Below are positions 50,892-60,841 of a stretch of DNA of 64,000 nucleotides, in pieces. Numbering within the stretch: position 1 is the first letter of the stretch; each line of letters opens with the position of its first letter. The DNA comes from UBA7672 sp963738625. GTDB taxonomy: Bacteria; Pseudomonadota; Alphaproteobacteria; Caulobacterales; Hyphomonadaceae. The stretch lies in assembly GCA_963738625.1 (NCBI GenBank), contig CAVTXH010000003.1, forward strand, positions 744,001 to 808,000, in the 5' to 3' direction. A program made the position numbers and the translations under genes. The notes under the pieces are model-generated. The model ran no database searches. It saw only the letters and a list, made by a program, of their open reading frames with translations, and was not told where the DNA came from.

Positions 50892-52130
50892 ATGAAGTTT
50901 GGCGTCGCAACTTCCTCCGCGATGGAGGCGCTCTTCTCCAATCCGATGCGTTCGCTGCTCACCATGCTGGGCATCATCATCGGCGTCGCATCGGTCATGA
51001 TCATGATGTCGATCGGCGAAGGCGCGCGCGCCCAGATCGAAAAGCAGATTTCCTCCGTCGGCACCAATATGCTGACCTTTAACCCCGGCGGCATGCAGCG
51101 CGGCGGCCGCAACCAGGGCGGCGGATCGGGCCGCCCGTTCAGCGAGACCGATGTCACGGCCGTGGCCGACATGCCGTTCGTCGAGGCGGCGACCGGCGTG
51201 CTGTCGGGACAGGTGACTGCGGTTTCAGAAGACGCCAACTGGGCGACCAGCATCCAAGGCGGCAGCGCCTCCTTCTTCAAGGTCAACAACTGGGCTGTCG
51301 TGGAAGGCCGCGAGTTCACCGAACAGGAGGCGCAGTCGGGCGCCGCCGTCGTGGTGATCGGCCAGACCACGGCCAAGAACCTGTTCCCCAATGGCAGTGC
51401 GGTGGGCCAGCGCATCCGCATCAACAGCGTTCCGGTCGAAATCATCGGTCTGCTCGAGGCCAAGGGACAGACCGGCGGCGGCGGCATGGGCATGGACCGG
51501 GACGACACGATCATCGGCCCGCTTTCAATGGTGCGGAACAGAGTGACCGGGGGGAATCGGTGGGTCGCCCGTCACGTTTCGCGGATACAATTCCTCGTCC
51601 AGGACGGTTATGACGTGATGCAGGCGCAGGACGAAGCCTCGCAAATGATGCGGGAAAGACGGCGGGTGGAGCCCGGCCAGACCGACAATTTCATGATTTT
51701 TAACTTTGCCGACATGATAAAGCAGCGTCAGGCGGCGACCGAAACCATGAGCACGCTTCTAGCTTTCACTGCTGCGGTTTCGCTGATCGTCGGCGGCGTC
51801 GGTGTTATGAACATCATGCTCGTCTCGGTCACGGAACGCACGCGCGAGATCGGACTGCGCATGGCGATCGGCGCCCGGGGCGGCGATATTCTCATCCAAT
51901 TCCTGGTGGAGGCCGTTGCGCTTTGCACACTGGGCGGACTTATCGGCATGGCGGTCGGGTGGATCGGCGTGTTCGGATACGCACAGATCAGCCAGGCGCC
52001 GATGCTGGTATCTCCTGTCATCGTGGCAACGGCTTTGGGGGCGGCGGCCTCTGTCGGTCTTATCTTTGGCTTCTTCCCTGCCCGCCGAGCAGCTCAATTA
52101 GATCCAATCCAGGCGCTCAGATATGATTAA
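50892..52130 (+). CDS. MacB-type ABC transporter, permease subunit
   Basis: The 412-aa permease has one N-terminal membrane helix (SLLTMLGIIIGVASVMIMMS), a large periplasmic MacB_PCD domain (about 45-280) with GRGGRNQGGGSG-type Gly-rich linker, and three C-terminal helices of the FtsX fold. These contain GGVGVMNIMLVSVTERTREI and the ending FGFFPARRAAQLDPIQALRY. Substrates of this family are peptides, macrolides or lipids. It follows its ATPase by 2 bp and overlaps the outer-membrane factor gene by 8 bp. Confidence 0.94.
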   Translation: MKFGVATSSAMEALFSNPMRSLLTMLGIIIGVASVMIMMSIGEGARAQIEKQISSVGTNMLTFNPGGMQRGGRNQGGGSGRPFSETDVTAVADMPFVEAATGVLSGQVTAVSEDANWATSIQGGSASFFKVNNWAVVEGREFTEQEAQSGAAVVVIGQTTAKNLFPNGSAVGQRIRINSVPVEIIGLLEAKGQTGGGGMGMDRDDTIIGPLSMVRNRVTGGNRWVARHVSRIQFLVQDGYDVMQAQDEASQMMRERRRVEPGQTDNFMIFNFADMIKQRQAATETMSTLLAFTAAVSLIVGGVGVMNIMLVSVTERTREIGLRMAIGARGGDILIQFLVEAVALCTLGGLIGMAVGWIGVFGYAQISQAPMLVSPVIVATALGAAASVGLIFGFFPARRAAQLDPIQALRYD

Positions 52131-53592
52131 AAACAACATGGCCCGCGGCGTGTCCGTGGGCGCGCTTGCCGCACTCCTCTCCGCGTGCGGCCACCTCCCC
52201 ATCGCCAAACCCGCCTTCGAGGAAATGTCCGAGAAGCGCGCCGGCATGCCTGCCGACTGGACCGTAGCCGAGATGACGGGCGATCCCGCCGCGATCATCG
52301 CCGACTACGGCGTCTTCAACGACGCGCAGCTCATCGCTTATGTGCAGGAGGCGCTCGAGAACAATCGCTCGCTGCGCGCGGCGATCGAGAACGTTCGGGC
52401 CGCCGAGGGCAACCTCAAGCAGACGCGCTCGGGCCTTTGGCCGTCGCTGCGCGCCAGCGTGGGCGTCAGCTCGTCCTCGCCGGTCGAGGACTTCGCACTC
52501 GACGACGAGACTTATTCGTTCAACCTGGTTGGCGCCTACAGCGTCGACATCATGGGTGACCTCAACGCATCGATCCAGGCCTCGTCCGCCGGCCTGCGCT
52601 CGACGCAGGCGACCTACGAGCAGGCGCGCCGCCAGATCGCGGCGACCGTCGCCCGCGCCTATTTCGCGGTGATCGAGCAGCAGCAACAGCTTGACCTCGA
52701 CAGGCGATCGTTCGAACGCCAGACGGCGACGTTCCGCATCACCCAGACGCGCTATGACGCGGGCTCGGTGGCGCGCGACGAGCTGGTGCTGGGCGAGGCA
52801 AACCTTGCCGCGGCTGAAGACTCGATCTTCGCCTCGGAAGCCTCGCTGCGTTCCGCCGTGCGGGCGCTGGAAATCGTGCTCGGCCGCTTCCCGCAAAACA
52901 AGCTGTCGATCACAGGCGCCCTGCCCGACCCGCCGCCGACGCCGCCGCTCGGCCTGCCCGAGTTGACCATCCGCTCGCGCCCCGACGTGGTCGCGGCTGA
53001 ACTCAACATGATCCAAACCTTCGCGCAGAACCGCATCACACGGCTGCGTCCCTGGCCGCAGCTGACGAGCGACCTTTCGCTCGGCCTGCAGAACACGACG
53101 ATCAACTCGACGGACGACCTGTTCGACTTCGACGGGCTCGCCTTTTCGATCGGGGCCGCGCTGGCGCAGACCATCTTCGACGGCGGCGCGATCTCCGGCG
53201 CTATCGAAGCCTCCGACGCCGGCAAACGCCGCGCGCTGGAGAACTACGGCCAGACCATTATCGACGCCTACGGCCAGATCGTGAACGCGATCGACCAGTT
53301 CAACACGCTGCAATCGCGCAACACCGCGCTGACGCGCGCGAGCCAGGCGGCAAACGAAACACTGCGCCTGGGCGAGCTGCGCTACAACGAAGGCAGCCAG
53401 TCGCTGCTCGACCTCTTCCAGGTCCGCAACGGCGCAGAGAACGCGGAGAGCGCGCTGATCACCAACCGCCGCGCGCGGCTGGAGCAGTGGATCACGCTGC
53501 ACACGGCGCTGGGCGGCAACCCGACGGCCTCGCAGCCGCTGGCGGCCCAGGCCTCGCTCGCCGACAAGGGCAAGCACGAGCCGAAGAAGTAA
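52123..53592 (+). CDS. Outer-membrane factor lipoprotein (NodT family)
   Basis: The 489-aa protein is a TolC-like trimeric outer-membrane channel. The lipobox LAALLSAC sits after an N-terminal signal that starts at ATG 52123 or 52138. Two OEP repeats form the barrel-helix halves: LIAYVQEALENNRSLRAAIE in the first and TIFDGGAISGAIEASDAGKR plus LRYNEGSQSLLDLFQV in the second, with SRPDVVAAELNM typical of NodT/CusC proteins. It completes a MacA-MacB-OMF system encoded in one operon. Confidence 0.93.
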   Translation: MIKNNMARGVSVGALAALLSACGHLPIAKPAFEEMSEKRAGMPADWTVAEMTGDPAAIIADYGVFNDAQLIAYVQEALENNRSLRAAIENVRAAEGNLKQTRSGLWPSLRASVGVSSSSPVEDFALDDETYSFNLVGAYSVDIMGDLNASIQASSAGLRSTQATYEQARRQIAATVARAYFAVIEQQQQLDLDRRSFERQTATFRITQTRYDAGSVARDELVLGEANLAAAEDSIFASEASLRSAVRALEIVLGRFPQNKLSITGALPDPPPTPPLGLPELTIRSRPDVVAAELNMIQTFAQNRITRLRPWPQLTSDLSLGLQNTTINSTDDLFDFDGLAFSIGAALAQTIFDGGAISGAIEASDAGKRRALENYGQTIIDAYGQIVNAIDQFNTLQSRNTALTRASQAANETLRLGELRYNEGSQSLLDLFQVRNGAENAESALITNRRARLEQWITLHTALGGNPTASQPLAAQASLADKGKHEPKK

Positions 53593-53751
53593 CCCGAGAC
53601 ACCTGCATAGACATGCGCCGCTCCGGAAGTCCGCTTCCGGGGCGGTTTGCTTTTGCGGCGCAGCATCGCGCCCGGCATTGACCGCGCGGGGCCCGCGTCT
53701 AGTCTCCGCCCGTTCCCGACAAGGTCAAAGCATTCCAACAGGACGGGTGAG

Positions 53752-55581
53752 ATGAGACAGTTTCTGCTCTGCGGCGCGGCAATGGCCCTGGCGCTGCTTT
53801 CCGGCTGCGATCAGTCCGGCGGAACCGCCGGCGCCAGGCCGAAGGAGGATGCGACCGCCTTCCTCGCGCGCGCCGAAAAGGAAGCAATGGACTATTCCGA
53901 ATACGCCGCACGCGTGGCGTGGGTGAACTCCAACTTCATCACCGACGACACCGACTGGCTCAATGCCCGCGCTGGATCGGAAGGCACGCAGCTCTTCGTT
54001 CGCCTCGCCAACGAGACCAAGCGATACGAGAAGGCGGCGAACCTCACGCCCGATCAGAAGCGCAAGATGGACATCCTGCGCGCCGGCATCGTGATGCCCG
54101 CGCCCTCCTCCGGCACGCCGGAAGAGCAGAAGAAGATCGCCGACGAGCTGAACCAGATCACCACCGACATGCAGTCGACCTATGGCAAGGGCAAGTTCAC
54201 GATCGACGGCAAGGAGCTGAACCTCGAGGAACTGTCCAACATTATCGGCGACAACCGCGATCCGAAGAAGCTGCAGGCGGCCTGGGAGGGCTGGCGCACC
54301 GTTTCGCAGACGGGGATGAAGGCGCAATACCAGCGCATGGTCGAGATCGGCAATGCCGGCGCGAAGGAGCTGGGCTTCAAGGACATCGCAGACATGTGGC
54401 TGTCGAACTACGACATGCCGTCGGCCGACATGGAAGCGACCGTCGAGAAGCTGTGGACCCAGGTCGACCCGCTCTACAAAGACCTGCACTGCTATGTGCG
54501 CGGACGGCTGAACACGAAGTATGGCGACGCGGTGCAGCCGAAGACCGGCCCAATCCGCGCCGACCTGCTCGGCAATATGTGGGCGCAAGACTGGACCAAC
54601 ATCTATCCGCTGGTCGCCCCGCCCGCGTCCGATCCCGGCTATGACCTCACCAAGGTGCTGGTCGCCCGCAAGTACGATCCGGTGAAAATGGTGAAGACAG
54701 GCGAAGGCTTCTACACCTCGCTCGGCCTCGCTCCCCTGCCGGAAACATTCTGGACGCGTTCGCTGATCACACGGCCCCGCGACCGTGAAGTGGTGTGCCA
54801 CGCCTCGGCGTGGGACATCGACAATGTGGACGACCTGCGCATCAAGATGTGCACACAGGTGAACCAGGAGGACTTCTCCACGGTCCACCACGAGCTGGGC
54901 CACAACTACTACCAGCGCGCCTACAACAAGCAGGATTTCCTGTTCCGCAATGGCGCGAACGACGGTTTCCACGAAGCGATCGGCGATTTCATCGCGCTCT
55001 CGGTGACGCCGGAATACCTCAAGCAGCTTGGTCTCATCGACAAGGTTCCGCCTGCATCGGCCGATATGGGACTGCTGATGAACCGCGCGCTGGAGAAGGT
55101 GTCGTTCCTGCCCTTCGGCCTGATGGTCGACAAATGGCGCTGGCAGGTCTTTCGCGGCGAGACCGCTCCGGAGCAGTACAACCAGGCCTGGTTGGACCTT
55201 GCGCTGAGGTATCAGGGCATCGCGCCTCCGGGCGCGCGTCCGGCCGATGCGTTCGATCCGGGCGCGAAGTATCACATCCCGGCCAACACGCCTTACCTGC
55301 GCTATTTCCTGTCGTTCGTGCTGCAGTTCCAGTTCCAGAAGGCGGCGTGCGAACAGGCCGGCTGGACCGGACCACTGCACCGCTGCTCGATCTACGGCAA
55401 CAAGGAAGTCGGCGCGAAGTTCAACAAGATGCTGGAGATGGGCGCGAGCAAGCCCTGGCCCGACGCGCTCGAAGCCTTCACTGGCACGCGGGAAATGGAC
55501 GGCACGGCGCTGGTCGAATACTTCGCCCCGCTGCAGTCCTGGCTGAAGGAACAGAACGCGGGTCAGACCTGCGGGTGGTAA
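53752..55581 (+). CDS. M2-family peptidyl-dipeptidase (ACE-like), lipoprotein
   Basis: The 609-aa zinc peptidase removes C-terminal dipeptides from peptides. The zinc site is HELGH with His380, Glu381 and His384 (VHHELGHNYY); Glu408 in NDGFHEAIGDF is the third ligand. The lipobox ALALLSGC places it on a membrane surface, probably facing the periplasm. Other conserved parts are RKMDILRAGIVMPAP and CHASAWD. A GGACGGGTGAG precedes the ATG at 53752, which is preferred to a longer frame start. It is probably used for peptide scavenging. Confidence 0.94.
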   Translation: MRQFLLCGAAMALALLSGCDQSGGTAGARPKEDATAFLARAEKEAMDYSEYAARVAWVNSNFITDDTDWLNARAGSEGTQLFVRLANETKRYEKAANLTPDQKRKMDILRAGIVMPAPSSGTPEEQKKIADELNQITTDMQSTYGKGKFTIDGKELNLEELSNIIGDNRDPKKLQAAWEGWRTVSQTGMKAQYQRMVEIGNAGAKELGFKDIADMWLSNYDMPSADMEATVEKLWTQVDPLYKDLHCYVRGRLNTKYGDAVQPKTGPIRADLLGNMWAQDWTNIYPLVAPPASDPGYDLTKVLVARKYDPVKMVKTGEGFYTSLGLAPLPETFWTRSLITRPRDREVVCHASAWDIDNVDDLRIKMCTQVNQEDFSTVHHELGHNYYQRAYNKQDFLFRNGANDGFHEAIGDFIALSVTPEYLKQLGLIDKVPPASADMGLLMNRALEKVSFLPFGLMVDKWRWQVFRGETAPEQYNQAWLDLALRYQGIAPPGARPADAFDPGAKYHIPANTPYLRYFLSFVLQFQFQKAACEQAGWTGPLHRCSIYGNKEVGAKFNKMLEMGASKPWPDALEAFTGTREMDGTALVEYFAPLQSWLKEQNAGQTCGW

Positions 55582-55654
55582 ACGGGCGGGCCTTGCACCG
55601 TAGCTAATGGAATCGAACAGTTGAAGCCGGCGCGGCGAGCAGCGATGCTTGGCC

Positions 55655-56047
55655 ATGCCCGCTTTCATCGACCACGTCTCGATACCCGTTTCCGACTTCG
55701 ACAAGGCGACGCGATTCTATGATGCCGTGCTCGCGACCCTGGGCCTCGTCCGCCGCAAGCAGCGCGAGGGAGCGATCGGCTGGGGGCCGGATCATGTCGC
55801 TCCGCCTGTTTTCTGGATTCTTGCTAAAGAGCCTGGCGCGGCGACCAGCGGCATAGGCCTCCATATCAGCTTTCGCGCGAAGGACCGCGCCGAGGTTGAG
55901 GCCTTTCACGAGACGGCGTTGAAACTTGGCGCGCGCGATGCGGGCGCGCCGGGCGTGCGGCCGCAATATATGGCGGGCTTCTATGGTTGTTTCGTTTTCG
56001 ATCTGGACGGCTTCAAGATCGAGGCGGTGGTGCGCGAGGCCCTGTAA
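55655..56047 (+). CDS. VOC-family (glyoxalase-like) protein
   Basis: A 130-aa vicinal-oxygen-chelate protein: FIDHVSIPVSDFDKATRFYD at the N-terminus, HISFRAKDRAEVEAFHETAL in the second half, and FVFDLDGFKIEAVV at the end. His and Glu positions at strand ends could bind a metal. The substrate is unknown. It differs in sequence from the VOC protein at 1833-2204, so they are not a recent duplication. I use ATG 55655; a TTG at 55649 would add two residues. Confidence 0.85.
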   Translation: MPAFIDHVSIPVSDFDKATRFYDAVLATLGLVRRKQREGAIGWGPDHVAPPVFWILAKEPGAATSGIGLHISFRAKDRAEVEAFHETALKLGARDAGAPGVRPQYMAGFYGCFVFDLDGFKIEAVVREAL

Positions 56048-56171
56048 GCGCGACGGCGGCCGCGCAGCCGGTGAGGTGCATCCGAGAACGCAGACCTTGC
56101 TTCTCCAAGCCTCCCCTCCCCACAACAGCGTGAGGCGTTGTAGTCTCTCAAGAGTACGCAGGGGAGAATCA

Positions 56172-57686
56172 GTGCGCGTTCGTTTGCCCGTTGTTGCTGT
56201 GCTGTGCGCGATGCTTGCGGCGTGCTCGTCCGTGCCGCTGCTCGGCGGAGGTGGCGAAAAGCAGAAGATCACACTGTCGGGCGAGATCACGCGCGCGGAC
56301 CACCAGACCTACAAGGAGATTCCATTCACCGTGCCACGCGGCGTCAAGGCGATCACGGTGGACTTCGCCTATACTGGCAAGGAGAACCGTACCGTCATCG
56401 ACCTTGGCCTGCGCGACCCCAGCGGCCAGCGCGGATGGAGCGGCGGGAATAAGGCGTCGTTCACGGTGGGCGAGTTCGAAGCGACGCCATCCTACTTGCC
56501 GGGCAAAATCCAGCCTGGCGAATGGAAGCTGGTCCTGGGCGTGCCGAACATCCGCGGAGGACAAACGGCGCACTACGAGGCAGGCATCATCTTCTCGACG
56601 CAGGGCGGCAAGAAGAGAAAAGCCGCGCTGACAACTGACCCAGTGATCTCGGCCAAGCCCGGCTGGCGGCGTGGGGACTTCCATACCCACACCGGCCATT
56701 CAGATGGCTCGTGCGACGACGGATCGGGAGCACGCAAGCCGTGTGCGCTGCCGGAGACGGTGGAGGCGGCGCACGACGCAAAACTTGATTTCATCGCCAT
56801 CACCGATCACAACACGCTCTCGCACCGCGATCCGATGCGCGAGCTGCAGGCTGCCTTCCCCGACCTGCTGCTGATACCGGGCGAAGAGATCACCACCTTC
56901 CAGGGTCACGCCAATGCAATCGGCGTCAGCCAACCGCTGGAGTTCCAGCTTGGCTCTGCGCGTCTTCCGTCGCTCGACGGGCTTCTGGATGAAGCGGCGG
57001 CGCAGGGCGCATTCGTGTCGGTGAATCATCCCGGCCAGCCTTCCGGCGAAGCGTGCATGGGATGCGGCTGGACGGTGAAGAACACGGACTGGTCGCGCAT
57101 CGCGGCGATCGAAGCGGTCAACGGAGCGACGCTGCGCATGGGCGATGCCGAAGGCGCAACGTCCGGCATTCCGTTCTGGGACGATCTGCTGAAGCGCGGC
57201 CTGCACGTCACGGCGATCGGGGGCAGCGACAACCACGATCCGACCGACCGCGCCGGCATACGCCAGTCGCCCGTCGGCAAGCCGGCGACGGTGGTCTATG
57301 CCGAGTCGCTTTCAGCGACGGGCATTATCGAGGGCGTGAAATCGGGCCGCGTGTTCATCGACCTGACGGGCTCTCCCGCCGCCATGCTGGATGCCGAGAC
57401 GCGGATCGGCGCGCAGGTGATCTATATGGGCGGCACGTTGGCGCTGGGCCGGGGCGAACAGGCGGACATCAGCTTCACGGCATCGGGCATACCAGGCGCC
57501 GCGATCGAGCTGGTGAGCCACGGGCTGATGATGGTCGAGCCGGACCACGAGCGGCCGACCTCCGTGACGGCGACAGTGCAGCTTGGACCCGGCTCGCGCT
57601 TCGGCTATGTGCGCGCCGAGGTGCGCGATGAGCAGGGCAAGCTGCTGATGCTGGGCAATCCAATCTATGTGAAAGCCTCGCCTTAA
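56172..57686 (+). CDS. CehA/McbA-type PHP-domain metallohydrolase, lipoprotein
   Basis: The 504-aa protein starts at GTG 56172 (GGGGAGA upstream). A short signal peptide ends in the lipobox MLAACSS. A beta-rich N-terminal domain (about 30-150) precedes a PHP phosphoesterase domain that begins RGDFHTHTGHSDGSCDDG and continues FIAITDHNTLSHRD, GEEITTFQGHANAIG and GGSDNHDPTD, the metal-binding motifs. Family members hydrolyse esters or phosphoesters (McbA, CehA carbaryl hydrolase); the native substrate is unknown. The C-terminal part is an Ig-like beta domain. Confidence 0.88.
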   Translation: MRVRLPVVAVLCAMLAACSSVPLLGGGGEKQKITLSGEITRADHQTYKEIPFTVPRGVKAITVDFAYTGKENRTVIDLGLRDPSGQRGWSGGNKASFTVGEFEATPSYLPGKIQPGEWKLVLGVPNIRGGQTAHYEAGIIFSTQGGKKRKAALTTDPVISAKPGWRRGDFHTHTGHSDGSCDDGSGARKPCALPETVEAAHDAKLDFIAITDHNTLSHRDPMRELQAAFPDLLLIPGEEITTFQGHANAIGVSQPLEFQLGSARLPSLDGLLDEAAAQGAFVSVNHPGQPSGEACMGCGWTVKNTDWSRIAAIEAVNGATLRMGDAEGATSGIPFWDDLLKRGLHVTAIGGSDNHDPTDRAGIRQSPVGKPATVVYAESLSATGIIEGVKSGRVFIDLTGSPAAMLDAETRIGAQVIYMGGTLALGRGEQADISFTASGIPGAAIELVSHGLMMVEPDHERPTSVTATVQLGPGSRFGYVRAEVRDEQGKLLMLGNPIYVKASP

Positions 57687-57836
57687 GCTGTACCCGCCGG
57701 CAGTATCTCACTTAGAAATGCCGGCTGGGGCGCTAGATGCCTGAATCGGCGCCTAAGGCGCCACTCGCACACGGGGTTACGTAGCGGATGCTTGTCGCCG
57801 GTCCGCGACACTCGACAGTTGTACGACCGCGCTCGC

Positions 57837-58784
57837 CTAGCGCGTCACGTCCGGAAGAGGATGCCAAGTGACTGCCGGCTGTCCGTCGGGCGTCTTGCGC
57901 CAGCATACCGAACGGCTCATCCCCTCATTCGACGGCGCGTGATTGTCGTGATTATCGGCGCGCCAGACGTAGCCCCACTTTTCGCTGCGCGTGACCACGA
58001 TGTTCGACAGGGTGACACTAATGTCGGGGATTTCGTCTTGCCTGAAGCCTTGCTTCAGCAACTCGGCAATCCATTTTGGGTCAAGCGGTTTGGGGAAGAC
58101 GATCCCACGGCATAGTTCATCAAAGGCCGGATCATCAATGACGATTTCATCCGCCTCCATGACCGCCGGAGGCGGCGGACCCATATGGGAGACCATCCTC
58201 TTATCAGAGGCGATGTTGGAAGCGCTGCGCAAGACCGCGTCAAGTTGCTTCGACACAGGCAGGTTTAGACCGCCATCGTTCATCTGCGGCCACCGTTCCT
58301 CAGTGTCGCGCCAGAGCTTCAAGTTCATATCGAACATCGAATGCAACGGCGGACCGGATCGCTCCAACACTGACACAGCTTCTCGGAGCCCGTCCTCATA
58401 CACAACGATGTGCGGGACCGCGATGGACGTGTTCGGACCGTTTCTTGGGATTGTAAAATCGGCTGACAGCGCCGACCAATCCCCCTCAGGATCAGCCAAG
58501 CCCGATACGATGAAGTGAAGTGGGTCGCCTTCGGGTATGCGTGGATCGTCGCGTTCCAAAGCCGAGAAAAGAGGCAGGTTAGTTGGCGGCCCCGGCAATC
58601 CAGAAACGGAGGCATGAACCACTTTCCGATTACCTCGACTTTCCATCGCGCCGATTGTGACGCTCCCATTCCCGAACCTCGCGTCCTTGAGTCGCCACAC
58701 TTGGCCCGGCGCGAATTCGCGAACGCCGCCAATGCTCGCACATGCGGCAACAAGAGCCCCACATAGCAGGACGAGAAACCGCAT
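57837..58784 (-). CDS. Lipoprotein of unknown function (315 aa)
   Basis: MRFLVLLCGALVAACAS gives a lipoprotein signal with Cys15. The mature protein is mostly polar with segments VREFAPGQVWRLKDARFGNG, a central FTIPRNGPNTSIAVPHIVVY, and a Trp-rich C-terminus (KWGYVWRADNHDNHAPSNEG). I do not recognise the family. Codon use is less GC-rich at third positions than in neighbours, so recent acquisition is possible. The ATG at 58784 is preferred over the TTG at 58790. It converges with the CehA-like gene across a 150-bp gap that holds only short GC-rich inverted pieces. Confidence 0.75.
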   Translation of the reverse strand: MRFLVLLCGALVAACASIGGVREFAPGQVWRLKDARFGNGSVTIGAMESRGNRKVVHASVSGLPGPPTNLPLFSALERDDPRIPEGDPLHFIVSGLADPEGDWSALSADFTIPRNGPNTSIAVPHIVVYEDGLREAVSVLERSGPPLHSMFDMNLKLWRDTEERWPQMNDGGLNLPVSKQLDAVLRSASNIASDKRMVSHMGPPPPAVMEADEIVIDDPAFDELCRGIVFPKPLDPKWIAELLKQGFRQDEIPDISVTLSNIVVTRSEKWGYVWRADNHDNHAPSNEGMSRSVCWRKTPDGQPAVTWHPLPDVTR

Positions 58785-59078
58785 CTCCAACCCTCCACGG
58801 CTTTCTCAACCTAGCCTTAAATTTGTTCGCAAGACGAGGGCGATGCGGAATGTCCTGAACGGGCCAAACTGCGCCCGGCGTCGTGAGGTTGCGGGTGTCT
58901 GGCTTGCTCAAGACTGGCCATTCCCGGCGACTGGCCCGATGGGCCAGCGGATCTCTCGATTTCAACCCGTGGCGCTGTCGTTCCATCACCTCGGCTTGAT
59001 GCATAGCGCCCTTGCCCCGCCGACTTTCCCGGCGTCAGTTTCCGCCGGTGCAAGAACAGACGCATCAGGGAGAACCAC

Positions 59079-59786
59079 ATGAAACGCCTTGCCATCATAA
59101 CAGCCTTGGCCATCGGCCTCGGCGCGGGGGCCGCTTCGGCGCAGACCGTCGCTAGCCTCGGCTATGCCGGCCTCGATCCTGCCTCGGGGAAGGCGCCCAA
59201 GCAGCTCGTGGTGTTCTTCCATGGCTACACGCAGACCGGTGCGGCGATGAGGCCGCTGGCCGAGTCGCTGGCCAAGCGCCTGCCCGATGCCGCGTTCGTA
59301 TTCAATGACGGCCCGCTCACGCAAGGCGCAGGCAAGTCGTGGTATGTGCTGCGCGGCGAAGATCCGGAAAACACCAAGGGCGCGGTGAAGGACCTGGCGG
59401 TGAAGATGGTGAAGACCGCGGCCGATGGACTGAAAGTGCCGCCGCAGAACATCGTCGTGGTCGGCTTCAGCCAGGGCGGCGGCGTGGCTTTCGATGCCGG
59501 CTCCTGCTCGACGCCGGATGTGAAAGCGGTCGTGTCGCTGGCGGGCATCATCGCCAATGGCGACTGCAAGAAGGAAGCGGCCGGGGCGCCGGCGTCGGTG
59601 CTGATCGTGCACAATGACGGCGATCCGACCGTGAAGGCCGACCGCATCCAGGCCTTCCAGGACACGCTCAAGGCCAATGGCTACGACTCGAAGCTGGAGA
59701 CGGTCGCCGGAACAACGCACTGGCCGGCGCCAGAAGGGCTGAAGAAGGCCGAAGACTTCATCGTCGCCCAGCTCGGCGGCAAGTAG
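59079..59786 (+). CDS. Exported carboxylesterase/phospholipase-type alpha/beta hydrolase
   Basis: A 235-aa serine hydrolase with a signal peptide (MKRLAIITALAIGLGAGAAS, cleaved at SAQ). The oxyanion segment VVFFHGYTQTGAAM, the nucleophile elbow VVVGFSQGGGVAF, the acid residue in VHNDGDPTV and the His in TTHWPAPEG form the complete triad of the phospholipase/carboxylesterase (Abhydrolase_2) family. A Cys pair (GSCSTPD and NGDCKKE) may form a disulfide. Short-chain esters are typical substrates. It converges with the next gene. Confidence 0.88.
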   Translation: MKRLAIITALAIGLGAGAASAQTVASLGYAGLDPASGKAPKQLVVFFHGYTQTGAAMRPLAESLAKRLPDAAFVFNDGPLTQGAGKSWYVLRGEDPENTKGAVKDLAVKMVKTAADGLKVPPQNIVVVGFSQGGGVAFDAGSCSTPDVKAVVSLAGIIANGDCKKEAAGAPASVLIVHNDGDPTVKADRIQAFQDTLKANGYDSKLETVAGTTHWPAPEGLKKAEDFIVAQLGGK

Positions 59787-59817
59787 CGATCAGCGCCGGG
59801 GTTCTGTCTGACGACTT

Positions 59818-60726
59818 CTAGTCCGAAGACAGGGCCTCGGCGCACGTCCGCGCGGCGTTGGCGCCGAACAGCTTGCGCGCCGCGGCCCGCACCTTCTGCG
59901 CATCCCTGCTCCACGCCCAGCCGAGCTGGTTCTCGAGACTGTCGGGACTGACGAAGCTGTCCGGCGCCTGAGCATAGAGAGGCGCACACACGGCTTCGGT
60001 CCGCGTCATCATCCCGATAGGATAGTACTGGAGCTGGCTGGCGCCCTTGAGCACCACGGCGACTTCCTTCGACTGCAGCTTGGCGACCATCGACCCGAAA
60101 TAATACCGGTCGCCCGCCTCGACTGCGACAAGCAGAGCGGGGAGCAGCAGCATGCCGGTGACGGTGGCGGCAGCCTTGTAGTCCTTGCGCCGCTTGATGC
60201 GGAGCGTCGCCTGCCGCCGGAAGGCGCTGGCGCAGAAATAAAGCGGCCAGGTGAACAACAGCGAGAGCGCGCTGATAAGTCCGAGGCCCAGCATGAAGTT
60301 GACCTCCGCCGCGCCCGTCAGCGCATCGATGCCGGCCCGGACGAGATACATCAGAACAGGCAAGACCGCCGCGACGAGAGCGATGATGGCCGCGGACACG
60401 ACGGCGCCGCTCAGCACAAGATCGAATGGCTGCGACCAGCGCCTCTGCGACAGCGCCAGCAGCAGAGGAGCAACGATCGCGAGCGTCCAGAACGTCGCCG
60501 GCGCCAGCGACAGGAGCCATCCGCCGAACAGGCGAAGATCGATGACGATCAGCGCAAGCGGCGCGATGCCGCCGAAGCCCCACTGCCAGGTGCGCAGGCG
60601 GATGGACGAGCGGCCGCCATCGGGCCGCTCTCGCAACACGATATCAGTTGGCGGCGAAACCAGTCTGGTTGCTCGGCTCAATGCAGCGCCCCGCAGACAA
60701 CTCCGCGCCCAGCATGGGCGAAACAT
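59818..60726 (-). CDS. Multi-pass membrane protein of unknown function
   Basis: The 302-aa product has about six hydrophobic helices in the N-terminal two thirds (for example IAPLALIVIDLRLFGGWLL, then TFWTLAIVAPLLLAL, then FMLGLGLISALSLLFTW), then a soluble C-terminal domain with two Cys (EAVCAPLYA and ARTCAEAL). No family is recognised. The start is uncertain: ATG 60726 is used here, TTG 60681 or the longer frame to 60813 are possible. It lies 28 bp after the convergent esterase. Confidence 0.65.
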   Translation of the reverse strand: MFRPCWARSCLRGAALSRATRLVSPPTDIVLRERPDGGRSSIRLRTWQWGFGGIAPLALIVIDLRLFGGWLLSLAPATFWTLAIVAPLLLALSQRRWSQPFDLVLSGAVVSAAIIALVAAVLPVLMYLVRAGIDALTGAAEVNFMLGLGLISALSLLFTWPLYFCASAFRRQATLRIKRRKDYKAAATVTGMLLLPALLVAVEAGDRYYFGSMVAKLQSKEVAVVLKGASQLQYYPIGMMTRTEAVCAPLYAQAPDSFVSPDSLENQLGWAWSRDAQKVRAAARKLFGANAARTCAEALSSD

Positions 60727-60841
60727 CGCGCAGGGAGGATACGAAAAGCGAACATGGGCGGGAATAGGTACTGGCTGCGATCCGCCGTCAACAGGGGGGT
60801 CAACAACAACCAAACGCCTGCAATTTCGCCTCGGCGGCGCG